From Morella rubra (Eukaryota > Streptophyta > Magnoliopsida > Fagales > Myricaceae): a stretch of 64,000 bases of DNA. The DNA lies in the NCBI GenBank assembly GCA_003952965.2, contig RXIC02000048.1:186001-250000 (forward strand), written 5' to 3'. Below, in pieces: positions 1 through 12,674 of this stretch (position 1 is its first letter; every line of letters begins with the position of its first letter). The translations under genes and the position numbers were made by a program. Below the pieces are notes generated by a model. It saw nothing but the letters and a program-made list of their open reading frames with translations. It was not told the DNA's origin and made no database searches.

Positions 1-2880
1 TCTTCTATCATAATTGAGCTCGACAATGTTTTAGAGAATAAAAGTTATCTATTAACATTTCTATGCTAAAAGTTGCAGCAATTTCTTTCTTAATGTAAAT
101 AACTAAAGAATTTGCAAAGAATTCATCTTCTATCTTGCTGTAAAGTCTTATTTTGACAATATTCATAGTTGAAAAAGCTCGCTCTGTAATTGTTGTTGAC
201 ACTAGAAGAGTCAAAATAAGATGAATCAATCCAGGGGCGGCTCTAAGGTAATTGGGGCCTTAGGCAAAACCTTAAAGTTAGGCCTTTTATAATAATTTAT
301 AAAATAATATATTAAAAAATAAACTATTAATAAAAAATTTAGTTAAAATATATTTTTCTAGCTTTTCTAGCTTAAGGAGATTATAGGATATTGATTTTAT
401 GAAATTTCATTTGAATCAATTTGTAATTAATATCTTTTAAATAAAGAGAATTATAGGTTGATCAATGCAAGAGACTTTATAAAAAGGTGAAGAGTTAATG
501 GTTCATTCAATCAAGGAAATGAATAGGCCTCTTTATAGAATAAAAATTAATTAACTATACTTTATAGGGTTGATGATGCTCCAATAAAGGAGACTTTATT
601 GACAGGTAAAGAGCTAATTGTTCTTTTATCAAGGAGATTTAATAGGCCTCTTTATAAAATAAAAATTAATTAACTAAAATTCTATATAAATAGCTTTAAC
701 GTTAAATTTTTGAGGCCTTATCATTAAATATTTTTAAAATCTACTTATTAAAGAAAATTTTTAATTTGGGGCCTCCCTAATTTGGGGCCTTAGGCAATCG
801 CCTACCCTACCTATAGCTAGAGCCACATCTGATTATCAATCTGTCAATTAAATAGTAGATATTTGACTTTTCTGTTTCGGCTAACATTTGACATAACTTA
901 GAAATAATGGACAAACATTTCAATTTAGGATGGTGAGGCACATCGAGCACAAAGTACTGCAATTGGTATCTCAAATAAATCTTTTCATGCTCCATAAAAT
1001 CTTAAGGATAAAAGTTATCAACAAGACTACAAATATCATCAATGTTGAAGGATTTATATGCGTTCTTGGGATCGAAGCTTGAGCTAAGAATAAAAAGTTT
1101 TATTGCTTTATCATTAAACCTGTTGTTGAGCTCTTGTAACTGAGAGTCTATTGGAGCCATAAATATGTCAATTCGATAATGATGCTCAAATGTGATATGA
1201 TCTCTTTTATTGGAAGATCTACCTCGACCTAATGTGTACGGAATAGTCATATCAGGAACTTCAATATCAAACATCCACAAAATGACTTCACATTCTCAAA
1301 AAAAGTCTCTCAACCATCTTCTCTCAATTTTTGAATAAGTTCTTTTTGTAATTTTGACCAAATGCATAGCATTCAAAATTTCTTAGGTTTGTTGCTATAA
1401 TGCTTGACATAGAGAATCTATAACTCCTATGATTTCTCTCATCAAATGAAAGATAAAAATAAACTCAAATGACATCATACCAGAGTATGTTGCATCAGAG
1501 TCGCCATGTTGAAAATAAGTAGAACCTTCAATAATAATATTTTGAATTACTTTCAAAGTTGTCTGAAACATTCTTATCATGCTGCATATAGAATTAAAAT
1601 GAGAGATACGAGGTGGAGCTCTTATTTCAAACTACCAATTTGATTTGCCCCTTTTCCAGTTTCAAGTTGATCAATAGCAATCAAAAGTGCAATTTAATTT
1701 GCTTGGGCAGCATGCAATTTTTCATTCCTTTTACAAAAGGTGTTGACAATGTTGATAATGGAACTTAACTTTATAAAAACTGATGAACTGAAAGCACTTC
1801 TCTTGGTGTCGCAACTAATGTTAGTTATAAGTGATGAGTCATATAATGCACATAATAAGCATAAGGACAATGAATAAGAAATAAGCCTATAATCCATTCC
1901 ACTCACCATGCATATTACTAGCACCATCATATCCCTGCCTTCGAATATTTTGTATGTTGAGATTGTGTCAAGCAAGGACAGTAGAAATTTCATTTTTAAG
2001 AGTTAAGGCAGAAGTGACCTTAGCATGCACAATATCAAAGAAACATTTTTTGACAAAATCTTCTTTATCAGCAAATCTCAGAATAAGAGCCATTTGTTTC
2101 CTTCTAGATTCATCTCGAGCTTCATCCACTATGATACAAAATTTTGAATCACCAACTTCTTCGCAAATTACAGTTCGTATCCTTGTTTCCAAAACATACA
2201 AAATCTCTTTCTGAATAGGATGAGAAGTATACTTTGCATTTTTTTGGAGCATTTTCTAACACAAGCTCGACAACCTTCTTACTGTACGTTGATACAAGTT
2301 TTACCAATTCAAGAAAATTACTATGATTTTTGGAGTCAGGACCTTCATCGTGGCCTCTATGAGCACATGCTTGAGATGTTAAATAATGAATACAATCCAC
2401 TAAAGTCTTCAATCGCAATAGATTATTTATTATTTGTTCTGAGCTTTGCCTCTAAATCATCTTATCAATATGTTTAGATTGGTCCATCAAAGCGTCATAA
2501 CACCTAATAGCATTATTATGAGATGAGCATGGATATTTACAAACATGACCTAAAAAAGCACAATGATTGCCATCGTTTACTTTCTTCCAATTTTGAAATC
2601 TTTATATAGTAAATGCACTGACTCCAAGACGTCCTGTTGGCCTTTTATTGAAAATATAACTTGGTAGAAAATATGCAACATCCTTCGAAGGAGAATATTT
2701 TAATCAATGAAATATCTTGTACCAAGATGACTGAAATTGACAAGGATGAATTTTAGATCTTGCAAGTGGATACTTAAAACCTTTAAAAGGGATGAATCAA
2801 TATAGCTGAATATTCCCATATCTGAGGATGAAGGCCTGGATCACACTCTAGAGTAAAAGCATCAATTTCTTGAGATTCAA
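1..2880 (-). pseudogene. hAT-superfamily transposase relic (zinc-finger MYM-type 1-like, DUF4371)
   Basis: On the minus strand successive fragments read as one plant hAT transposase from its N end (near 2880) to its C end (near position 8). About 2500-2760 resembles the TTF-type zinc finger (FQNWKKVNDG, then CAFLGH, then ALMDQSKHIDK). About 1968-2418 is the DUF4371 region (SKFCIIVDEARDESRRKQMA). About 1002-1280 has FDIEVPDM and EHHYRIDIF. The C-terminal dimerisation segment at 8-229 carries TLLVSTTITERAFSTMNIVK. The reading is broken by several stops and frame changes and by an inserted element at 232-831, so it cannot make protein. The left end runs off the window and no terminal repeat was found on the right near 2900. 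Family assignment is by recognition of the conserved blocks. Confidence 0.85.
232..831. mobile_element. Non-autonomous hAT element inserted in the hAT transposase relic
   Basis: A 600-bp AT-rich segment with no coding capacity begins CAGGGGCGGCTCTA and ends with the inverted form of CAGATGTGGCTCTA, a terminus typical of plant hAT elements. The subterminal GGGGCCTTAGGCAA also recurs inverted. It splits the transposase codons for DRLI and HLIL. The flanks are AATCAATC at 224-231 and TATCAATC at 834-841, a 7/8 match to the 8-bp target duplication expected of hAT, with two extra bases (832-833) on the right. Removing the segment restores a continuous reading across the site, so the insertion boundaries are well supported. 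Confidence 0.8.
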
Positions 2881-2955
2881 TTCTTTGTCAGATTAGTACT
2901 ACTTAATACTTTCACATTTTTTATATGGAAATTTGTATTTTTCAGAAAAGTTTTG

Positions 2956-2977
2956 TTTTTTTTTTTGGGGGGGGGGG
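2956..2977. repeat. Adjacent poly-T and poly-G runs
   Basis: Eleven T (2956-2966) run straight into eleven G (2967-2977). This marks the boundary zone between the hAT relic and the gypsy fossil and is prone to sequencing length error. Confidence 0.8.
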
Positions 2978-3060
2978 AATGGCCCCCCTCTGTCACTGAT
3001 ACTAGAGGTGTTGGCCACGATCCAAGAAGAGAACCACAAAGCACATGGGAACATCCACAA

Positions 3061-3150
3061 TGAGGAACATCAGCGACGTGAGGAACATCCGCGACGTGAG
3101 GAACACCAATTGTCCCCTTCATGACGCGAGGAACATCGGCTTGAGGAACC
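3061..3150. repeat. 18-bp minisatellite
   Basis: About four to five imperfect units of TGAGGAACATCNGCGACG in tandem, decaying to the right. It lies just ahead of the gypsy gag homology and may belong to that element's leader region, which is inference. Confidence 0.65.
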
Positions 3151-3189
3151 TCAATCACCCCCAGGCGCTAGGAGCATGGGCAAGAAAGG

Positions 3190-4870
3190 ACCTCTCTACC
3201 TAGAAAGCACCAGCATGAGATTAGTTTCGCAAGATGCAATGGCAGCTCGACCTAGTAAAGAGAGTGGTAAGAGGAAGACGTCACTCAGCAGTGGATGATC
3301 TCGTCTGGAGCACTGATTTGCCCTTCTCTCAAGCGGTGTTGGAGTACTAAACCCCTCCAAAACACCAAGCACCTCCGACCGAGGTCTTCGATGGGACAAG
3401 AGACCTCATTCACTACCTAGAGATCTTCAAGTTTTCAAGGGGCGCATGCTATACCAAGGAACGTTGGATAATACCATGTGTTGGGCATTCCCTTTAACAT
3501 TAAGAGGATCCGCTGTAAATTGTTAGCTAGTCTCGCACCCGGAAGCATACACAACTTCGAAGATCTCAGCACTGTTTTTGTTGGCCACTTCCTGACAGAC
3601 AAGCATGCCAAGAAGCTTATGACAGATTGTTGAGCATCCAACAAAACCCTAGGGAGAGCATGCAAACCTACCTCCCTCTTCAACAAAGAAGCCTTGTAGG
3701 TAAGAGAGGCCAACGACCAAATCCTTGTCATGGTAGCGACAAACAGCATTTGATAAGTTGACTTCTTCAGCTACCTTATACAAAACATTTCTCCTACCTA
3801 CGTAGACTTGTTGACCGAGGCCTAGAAGTTCAAAAGTGCTGAGGAGATCCTGATAGCCAGGGAGGCGGAGCACCCAACTCTAGATGATAGAGCTGAAAAA
3901 AGAAACCTCAAAGGAAATCATGCCCCCCAATCAGAGGCCCATGAAAGGGGTTAGCAGCAACGATCGAATTGGCTCTCTACTGGCAGGGTTACTTCGTTTG
4001 CACCATTAAATGTGCTCGTTTGAGACGTACTCATGCATGTTAAGCATGATCTGGAAAAAAGGTGGCCCGAGAAAATAAAATTGCCACCCGAGAAGAGGGA
4101 TAGGAGCAAGTACTACAAATTTCACCAAGATCATGGCCATAACACAAAAAGTTGCTACAAAATCAAATGGCAAATTAAAATCCTCCTACAACAAAGGTTG
4201 TCGTGCCAATTCATCCTGGATCACGACACGTATGGGTTGGGAAGACATGAAGACCTACGCAAAGAAGAAGGATGGAAGAGAGACAAACAAACGTTATTGC
4301 CACCACCCCCACCACATGGGGAGATTCGCACTATAGCTGACAGCTTTAAGGCTAGCGGAACCAGTTCGTCGGCAAGAAAGGCTTACGCTTGAGAAGCCTA
4401 TAAGCACCACGTATATCTGGCCAAGTTCCCCCATAGGAAGAAACCAAAGGTGACTGAACTGCCCATTACATTCATAGAAGAAGATATAAAAGGGGTGGTC
4501 TTATCGCACAATGATGCTCTGGTAGCAACCATGTAAATCGCTAACTTCGGCATTAATATAATCTTTGTGGACAATAGAAGCTCAATCGACATCATAAATT
4601 TCTCAGCCTTCAAAAAATTAGGAATGGAGAAGTCTTGCTTTGTATAGTTTCATACTCCACTAGTGGGATTCACAGGAGAAAGGTCTACCTGATCTACTCG
4701 GTGGCACTCCCGATCATGATGGGCACTAATCCCACCAACATTACAACTATGGTGAATTTTTTGATAGTCAACCCCCCATCAAGCCCACCCGCGATAAAAA
4801 TTCCTACACTGCGTGGGATTGGAGAGGTCTGAGGCAACCATAAAAAGGCACACAGCTGCTATTGCACCCC
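3190..4870 (+). mobile_element. Ty3/gypsy fossil: gag and aspartic protease (Tat/Ogre-like)
   Basis: Plus-strand pieces resemble a Ty3/gypsy gag and protease of the type found in the Tat/Ogre group. About 3380-3880 holds the retrotransposon-gag domain (YDGTRDLIHYLEIF, later AEEILIAREA). About 4080-4180 is a degenerate zinc knuckle (KYYKFHQDHGHNTKSC). About 4320-4390 has GEIRTIADSFKASGTSS. About 4440-4640 is the protease region (FVDNRSSIDII). About 4680-4830 is the linker toward reverse transcriptase. It is heavily broken with many interruptions. No LTRs, reverse transcriptase or integrase of this copy were found, so it is an old truncated fossil. Confidence 0.75.
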
Positions 4871-6080
4871 TTGAAGGGAAGGTAAAAGTTAGCAGGTGGG
4901 TCAACCCCCAGGTGGAAAACTCTGTTTGTTTCGTTGTTATGTTTGTTTCCTTAAATATGCCGCTAGAAGTCTTGACCCAACATATTATTTCAATGAAATG
5001 AGTTCGATTATGTGAAAATCCTAAAGACATCCAACACTCTTGCTGGAACTTTGCTCTGTGCAATTGAAACACCACACTCTACATGGTCATTAGCATCGAA
5101 GATCGCCAGCGGTTATTAGCACCCGTTTCGCTATGATATGGGCCCTTATGGCGCTTAGAGAATCGAGTTTTATCACCTCATGCAGAATGTCGCCATTAAC
5201 ACAAGGAAAGTGTGGCAATACGACATTGGGCTCAATTTGGAGGGAACCAGTGGGCCCACTAAACCCCAAGCCCAACAGGCACCGAACCATACACAAACTA
5301 GCCCAATATGTCTTTTCGCACACAATCAGTTCATCCTACACTCATTGGGAAAGCTTAAGCTCCAAAATCATCTCTTTTGTATTCAAAATATGTACAAATC
5401 ATGAAATTGTAAAAACAAATGTGTCCCGGAAGGTCATATTCTTTTCTAATAGCCAAGGGAGGCCTACCTAGCGTCTTCCTCAGACTCGATCAGATCAACC
5501 AAAGTCTTCAAAGGACGGGGACCGCCTAACACGATAGAACCTTCGACCCCTTTACCTTCTCAGATAATCATGGCTTGCGAAGGGGGCTCAGGCCTAGAAG
5601 CATATTGCCGCCTTCTGGAGGGCTTTACAAGGTGTCCTCAAGTTTCAACTGGAGATTAGACAGCACAAACTCATTAAACGTGAAGTATCTAGGCCTGGGT
5701 GACAATCCTTCAAGGTTTCCTTCTGGGCCCCAAACCTATCAATAAAGCCTTGTGCCCAGCAAGCGGTCGCCCTTCCCCTCTCCACCTGAAACTAATGGCC
5801 TAGATTAACCGCTCGCTCTTCCCAAAGGGCAACTCACTCTTCCTTTCTTGAGAAAGAAATTTGAAGCCTTGAAACTTCAATTTCACACCAAGCAGCAAAA
5901 TATAAAGATTGACTTTATCATTGAGTTTCAATCTTGTTCCTTAGGCACATGTGCAAATAACTTACACCTTAAAACTTTCAAGTGAGAAAAGCAAACATTC
6001 TTTCCTATACACACTTTCACTAGAATTTCAAAACTCAAAGTAACTTATGGAGACTAGTTGATTAGGTAGCACGCAGTACA
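4871..6080. other. Unassigned sequence between two retroelement fossils
   Basis: No gene or clean element end is recognisable. The first few hundred bases may be the decayed continuation of the gypsy fossil. Around 5460-5620 the minus strand shows a short protein-like stretch (SIVLGGPRPLKTLVDLIESE) that I could not place in a family. The rest is moderately AT-rich with no repeats noted. Confidence 0.35.
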
Positions 6081-7105
6081 AATAGCTTCACTTCATAATG
6101 GCTTAGGCAATCAAGCCATCCTTAACACGTTCTAACCTTTTCGACAATGGTACGTTTCATCCTCTTTGCCTCGCTTGTATGTAGTGGGGTACCACGAACT
6201 ATCTTCTGATGTCTAATGTCATACTCTCAGCTGTATTAGTCATACATTCCTCTCGTAGTTAGTCCAGAGACAAGTCAAATCTTTGTTGTCTCGTTCCATC
6301 ATAGCATGAAACTTTTTAAAGTATTGAAAAACCTGGTCTTTTTATCTCAAATAAAATACTCACACCTTGCATAAAGCATCATCAATAAAAATAAGAAAAT
6401 ACTTATTGTCACCTAAGGACATCTCATTGGGAACACCATACATCATAATAAAATCAAATCTAATACATTGGGATTTCTACTAGAGGACTTTGAAAAGAAA
6501 CTTGATGTTGTTTACCAAGTAAGTTAGAGGGATTTAATGACGTACCTTTGGCAAAAGGAATAAAGGATTGTCTTGTCAAAATCTGTAATCCCTTCTCACT
6601 CATGTGAGCCAGCCGTTTGTGCTACAATTCTAGTGAAGAATCACCTTCCACTGCATTTACTGCTTCATTACATATATTTACTTGTGTCCAGTAAAGGGTG
6701 CAACAAATCTTTCCCCTAGTAAATACCATTGACCCCTTCATAAGTTTCCATCTTCCATTGCAAAATAACTTTCATACCTCGCTTCATCAAAGACATGTGT
6801 AGATAGCAAATTTAAGTTCATGTTTAGCACACATAGTACATTCTTCAATGTCAAGGTGCATCCAACATCTGTCTGCAGACAAACATCACTAATTGTCACT
6901 ATATCAGTGTGATTCTCATTACCCATCTTCACCCTGCCAAAGTTACCCACTTTGTACGAAGTTAATAGCTCACTCTTTGGAGTGACATGGTAGAAAGTCG
7001 CTGAGTCGATCACTTACTCAACAAATAAATCTGCAACATGACAACACTGCTTTTCTTCAGCAAAAAAAAAAAAAAAAACTGCCACTACAACATCCTCATC
7101 TGAAG
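6080..7105 (-). mobile_element. Ty1/copia fossil: protease, GAG-pre-integrase and integrase region
   Basis: The minus strand reads like Ty1/copia pol. About 7013-6738 resembles the protease to GAG-pre-integrase segment (VIDSATFYHVTPKSELLTSY, VKMGNENHTDIV, LKNVLCVLNMNLNLLSTHV). About 6650-6540 has the HKRLAHMSEKGLQIL block. Down to about 6130 are weakened integrase-like segments ending near a KRTIVEKVR-type motif. Reverse transcriptase, RNase H and LTRs were not seen. It is an old broken fragment, and its right edge abuts the LINE near 7105. Confidence 0.75.
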
Positions 7106-9641
7106 CTAGCTACGGTATTTTAGTCAGTTTGAGAAATGAAAAGGGAGAATGGTTAAATGATAGAAAATTCATTGGAGATTTTCTAACAAAGTGGTATGTT
7201 GATTTATTTACATCCTCCAATATAAGTTATTAATGAACCGGAGTCTTGTGTTTCAGTGGAAGCTGATGGAGATTTCATAGCCATCCCTAGCGAAGAGTGT
7301 ATTTTCAGGCAATAAATAGTATTAACGTAGCAAAATCTCCTAGACTAGATGGAATGACAAGTTTATTTTATAGGTATTACTGGTCGATAGTTAAAGATGA
7401 CGTTATCAATATTGTACAAAGTTTTTTTTTTTTTGTAGGGGGACACAGGTTGAAACAACTCAACCATACTCATCTAGTCTTGATTCCTAAATTGAAAGGG
7501 GCTGTTAAGCATCTCAATTTGTTTCAATTAGTCTATGCAACGTGGTCTATAAAGTTATCTCAAAGATTCTTGCAAATAGATTGAAAGAGATACTACAACT
7601 TTTTATTGGATTTGCTCAAAAAGCTTTTCTTCCAGGGAGACTCATACAAGGAAATATCCTTCTTGCCCATAAGTTATTTCATTCTATAAAAACAAAAGAA
7701 GGGGAAATGTGGTCTAATGGCTATGAAACTTGATATGGCAAAGGCATACGATCCATTAGAATGGAAATTTATTCTGAAAGTCATGAAATAGTTGGGATTT
7801 GGAGAGAAGAACAAATTTTTAATAGAATAATGTATCAGAACTTCTTTATTTTCTATTTTGCTTAATGAGAGTCCTTATGGATTTTTTCATTCTAGAAGAG
7901 GGATACGCCAAGGAGATCTCATTTCATCATTTTTTTTCATCACGTGCTCTGAAGTCTTGTTGAGGTTGATTTTACATGAGGAATGCCTTAGAAGAATTCA
8001 CAGACTAAAATTGTCACGTTCATGCCCGTCAATCTCACACTTGTAATTTGCAGATGACACAATTTTATTTGCACACGCTAATGTGGAGAAGCGACACAAA
8101 TTAGAGAATGTTTGGATCAGTATTATTTATGGTTTGGACAACTTGTGAATGCAACAAAGTCATCTCTATTTTTTAGTCATAATTCTTCTATGGCAACTCA
8201 GGAATCGGTTAGTTCCATCCTACAATATCGAGTAGCTCCTACAAATGCATGCTACTTTGGATTACCTCTGAATTATGATTTGAATAAGAGAAATTGTTTT
8301 AAAGAGATTAAAGATCGGATTTGTTCCCAGTTTCAAGGTTGGAGGACAAAATTCCTATCTCAAGCTAGGCAGCTTACTTTGCTTAAATCGATGGCAATAA
8401 CTCTACCCAGTTACACAATGTCAATTTTTCTATTTCTAAATCTGATTATCATGCTATGGATATGCTATTTAGAGGTTTCTTCTGAGCATTTGATGAGAAG
8501 AAAAAGAAAAACTTATCATTACTGGCATGGTCCAAAGGGAGAGGATGGATTGGGACTTAGACACGTAGAACATATGAATATAGCTTTATTAGCGAAGCTT
8601 GGGTAGGTGTTTATCTCATAATTGGATAAATGGGTGTGTCATTTGCAAGCAAAATATATAGATTGAAGGGAGGGGAATTTCCTAGAGCTTGGGGAGCACC
8701 CCACAAATTCTTGGTTCTGAAAAAGTCTTTTAAAAACTAAGCCTCTATTGACTCAAGGACTATGCAAGCAAATATTATTTGGTAAAACAACTAATGTATG
8801 GAAGGATAGGTGGATTCCCCGATTTCCTGGAAATAAGCTTGTAATAGCCCAGACCATGAAGACATGAAGCGTTGTCTTATAGTAATGGACACAGCTATAA
8901 AGCTGAGGTTACGGCCTATGGGAAGATCGACAAAGTAACAAAATACTAAGCAAAACACACGAAGGACCTTTTATTAATACCGAGGTATTATATAAAAGAG
9001 GACCCACTTTCTATAATGTACATACTAAAAAGGAAAACTGCAGCGAAAAACTAAGAAAATATTAAAACTGAAGATTTCTAATCTTCGTCGTCAGTGTTAA
9101 CCAAGTCCGAGATGTTGACGTAATTATCAGAGTGCGGAGTGATCCACTTATGTCCTTGTCCCTCTATCAGGACATCTAGGTCACATATGACATAGACTCG
9201 AAAGGTCAGCTCCAGAGTGATAAAGCCATGTTGAATGGCTTTGGTGAACTCACCTAAATAAACTTCAGATATCTGCTAACGAAATATTTAACAAATAAAG
9301 TGAGTCCAAATGACTTAGTAAAGCCAGCGGTTAGTACAACAGAATAGTAGATAGAATAAAAGATATTGAAGAAATCTGTTCCACAATAAAATCTCAATAA
9401 AATAAGATATGTAAATGAAAAGATTCTTAAAATTTTGATCTTTTCCATTTCTCAATCACCACTCCTCTCACTCCTTAGAGTGGCGGATTACAAGTAACCT
9501 CCATGTTTTGCGGCATTACTCCCAGAGTAGAATACAATATCCTCAAAGAGGATCTTTCCGCGTACGACGGAGAGGCCAGAATGTCACAACAAGTGAATAC
9601 ATCCTCTTGTGCATAGTACTGTCACGTATTCACAGTATTAC

Positions 9642-9795
9642 GTTAAGTATGCATGTCTCATGTCAACGCCCATACATATCATTCATGATATGCAACACTT
9701 AACCATACTTGAATATCACAATATTCCGTACAAGTTAAGTATGCATGTCTCATATCAATGCCCATACATCTCATTTATGATATGCAATACCTTAA
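9642..9795. repeat. Two-unit tandem repeat inside the solo LTR (about 92-bp period)
   Basis: The unit beginning GTTAAGTATGCATGTCTCAT at 9642 recurs at 9734 with the same following block (CCCATACAT, CATGATATGCAA). It is probably family-specific LTR structure. Confidence 0.7.
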
Positions 9796-10816
9796 CTCAT
9801 TTCCATCATCACAACATTATAAAACAATTCTCAAAGGAAAATGTTGTGAAGGCAAAAATAACACTTTGATTTCTTGGTTAAAAATCGGCTTAATCACACA
9901 TATAGAAAATACTAATTTTGACATGAAAAGTATTGAAATCAGAAGGAAAGAAATATGTTCAAGCTTTGAAAAATAACTTTTGGAAGAAATTTTGAAAAGA
10001 AACGGATCAAAGTTGAAAAACAACTTGAAAACTAATCGAACTTTGAAAATGATACTTTTTCGAAAGGACGAGCTTGTTCTTCGTCAAGAACATGAAGAAC
10101 AATAAGAAGAATAGAAAACACTAATAACATCAAGAGATGCTAGAATAATAAAGACAAGAGATTCACAATAATCATCTTGAAAACTTGAATTGAAATCAAA
10201 GATAACCAACTAAACTTTACCTCTAAGCGTGCTTGATCTTTGCTAAACTTTTTCCTCCTCTTTCTACCACTTCACTTCACTCTTTCTCTCAAGATTTAAC
10301 TCACAAAAATTCAGCCCCTATTTATAGGAAAACACAGCCGGTTGCATTCCGACACGTGTCCGGCCTAGCTAGGCTAGCTGTGGCGAGTCACTAGGCTACA
10401 TTTCTCTCCTCTTTGACACCTAGCAACCTACAGCAGTTGCAAGGCAAGGCTATGGCCGAAATTCTCCTAGGTAGCCATGGCGAGTTATCGTCGAAACTCC
10501 TACGGTTCGACACTTCGTGCTTTCTAGGTTTTAGCCTTTTTGGTCGTGCTTTTTGCATTGATTCATCGTGCTTCTAGCTTCAATTTTTCATGCTATCTAG
10601 CCCTCATAGGTGTCACTCTCTAGGGCAGCCGAAATTTCTTTCTTAATGGCTAAGTTTTGCTAATCGTTTCACTAATCTTCCGATAATCACAAATCAACCT
10701 AATTGCTCCCAATTAATCGACCTACTTGCCTTCCGAAAAATAAAAAGTCTCCAAATTTGAACCATAAACTCGTGGATGAACTCCCAACATATTAAAAGAA
10801 TAAAAATCATGTGTTC

Positions 10817-11075
10817 AGTTTTCGAGACAAAAACGTCCTACTTGTTTAAAAAAATTAAATTGATCCAATACGAGCTTCTCAACATTCTGAACAACAACCT
10901 AGTTACACGCGAACTCCAAATCTCACTTAATCATATCCTAATCAAGGTTTCGAGATAAAAACGACCTACTAGCTTAAAAATTTAAATTGATCCAATGTGT
11001 ACTCCTCAATCTCTTGAACAATAACTTAGTTGGAGGTGAACTCCAATTCTTACTAAATCATGTCCTAATCAAGGT
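10817..11075. repeat. Two-unit tandem repeat inside the solo LTR (about 130-bp period)
   Basis: The unit starting GTTTTCGAGACAAAAACG at 10817 recurs from about 10947 as GGTTTCGAGATAAAAACG. Both units continue through AAATTGATCCAAT and a block ending near AATCAAGG. The left border of the 5.7-kb duplication falls inside the second unit. Confidence 0.75.
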
Positions 11076-12211
11076 TTTGAACTTAGTATCTCAAGTACTA
11101 AATAATCTCTCTTAGTCACTAAATACCCCAATGCACTACTAATCACAAACAATATAGCATAAGCAATATGCATGCAATGTTTGAAAGCTCAGGGTATGAC
11201 AAAGCCATTTACTAATATTACATTCCGAAGATCTGAGGCATCCATTACCGTTCGGGAACTCATGCGGAAGCACCCTCGATGTTGGAATTTGAATCTCCTA
11301 CAGAAGATGTTCAATGTTGAAACAGTAAAAGCCATCACTCAAATTCTTTTGTATGATTGTGAGGATGATGATAGAATAAAATGGATGGGATCATATTCGG
11401 GACAATATAAGGTGAAATCAGGTTATAGGAAGTTAATGGAGGCTCACAACATTCCATCGACTATTTGTGCACGACCTTGGCCTGATATTTGGAAATTTCA
11501 GGTTAATGATAAACTTTGATTGCTTCTATAGAGATTGTCTCGTAACCTCCTACCTACACTAGAATTTTTCAATTAGAAAGTGAGCATCTGCATTGCTTAA
11601 TTTGTGGTATGAATGAAGTTATGATACTTGACCACTTATTATTAAGATTTCATTATACGTGTGGGTGTGGAGTTTATCACTATGGCAGTTGAATATTTCT
11701 TGTTTTGCAGACAAGCAAGGAGCAGAATGGTTGGATGTTATTCATAAGCCTAGAGACATCTTGGGTACTCCAGAGAAAGTGCCAATTTTTTCAAATTTAT
11801 GCCTTTGTTATGAACATCTGAGTCTTTGTGGCAAGCAAATTGTTAGGCAAATGCATAGGATCGAACTTCTTGCAACATGGCAGTTGTGAAGGAAAGGAAA
11901 AGGTGTAGAGAAATGGGTACACCCACCATCTGGTCGTTCGAAGCTACATGTAGATGTCACTAATTCCAGAGACTATTCGTCTATCGCACTGGTAGTCAAG
12001 AATTCTAAGATATAGTTCATACTACTACTAAAACAATAGACGTAGTTAATCCACTTTTGGTAGACTCTAGTGTAGTTAGTTTGCATTGGAAGTAATTTCA
12101 TTGTTGCTTATCTTTCCATTAGACTTTAATCTATTATTTTCTTGGTGGAGTCTATGTCCCCATAAATGTTATTTGAAAGTGAATCTTACTTAGAAAAACA
12201 AAACAAAAAAT

Positions 12212-12674
12212 TTAACCTATTTTTTATAACAATAATGAGCCAAGTGAAATAGTAGAAGTCAACTACAAAAGAAGATATAATGCTAATAAGGAAATGGTGT
12301 TTCTTCGAAGCTATCATATTTATAGGTGCAGAAAGTTTGATCATTCCTGGGTTGTCAGCTAGCAAAATCTGTTCACAGTGGTCACCAATTCTACATGTCA
12401 AAGTAACAAATAAAACTTCAGAAGCAAAATTGATCTCCAAGACTGCCGATGAGGGAGCTCAATCTACTCTCCTCATTCTCTTAATTACTACGTTGAAAAA
12501 ACAAATTGGGCTACTTTACATTTCACTATACCTGGGGAAAGAATTCTGATGCCTAGGTCAGAAAAATTACATTAAGTGAGAGAGAGAGAGAAAGAACACA
12601 TTTAATAAGGTTACAAGATAGCAAATGGTTGGCATGGGACAATATCACAGCAAAGAATCAAATAGGAAATTCTA
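12212..12674. other. 3' flank of the kelch partial copy
   Basis: This lies between the LINE tail and the kelch stop codon and is duplicated at 17944-18406. It presumably holds the gene's 3' UTR. A (GA)n tract lies near 12577. No canonical AATAAA was seen on the minus strand close to the stop. Confidence 0.4.

Larger units (their letters stand above)
8840..11201 (+). mobile_element. Solo LTR (about 2.36 kb) inserted in the LINE
   Basis: The segment starts TGTAATAGCCCAGACC and ends AGGGTATGACA, fitting the TG...CA rule of plant LTRs. It is flanked by AAGCT (8835-8839) and AAGCC (11202-11206), a 4/5 match to a 5-bp target duplication. LINE reading resumes across the site, so the borders are secure. 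No gag or pol is inside, so it is best explained as a solo LTR left by recombination between the two LTRs of an element, probably Ty3/gypsy from its size. It holds internal tandem repeats (entered separately). Orientation is tentative. Confidence 0.75.
7106..12211 (+). mobile_element. L1-type LINE, 5' truncated, split by a solo LTR
   Basis: Plus-strand fragments follow a plant L1 ORF2. RT entry is near 7300 (SPRLDGMTSLFYRYYWSIVK), then HTHLVLIPKLKG, KVISKILANRLKEIL, FLPGRLIQGN, and KLDMAKAYD near 7730. RRGIRQGDLIS lies near 7900, the FADDTILF catalytic box near 8045, then FGLPLN and GWRTKFLSQA near 8260-8370. The zinc-knuckle RVT region (GPKGEDGLGLRH, KDRWIPRFPGNK) runs to 8834. It resumes at 11202 (PFTNITFRRSE, IKWMGSYSGQYKVKSGYRK), followed by a decayed RNase H region and an A-rich tail near 12193-12211. 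The endonuclease and ORF1 are missing, and several stops and frame changes make it inactive. Confidence 0.85.

Noticed and set aside
3061-3150. Short regular repeats considered as a CRISPR-like array
   Set aside because: Units are contiguous with no unique spacers and the genome is a plant; it is a minisatellite.
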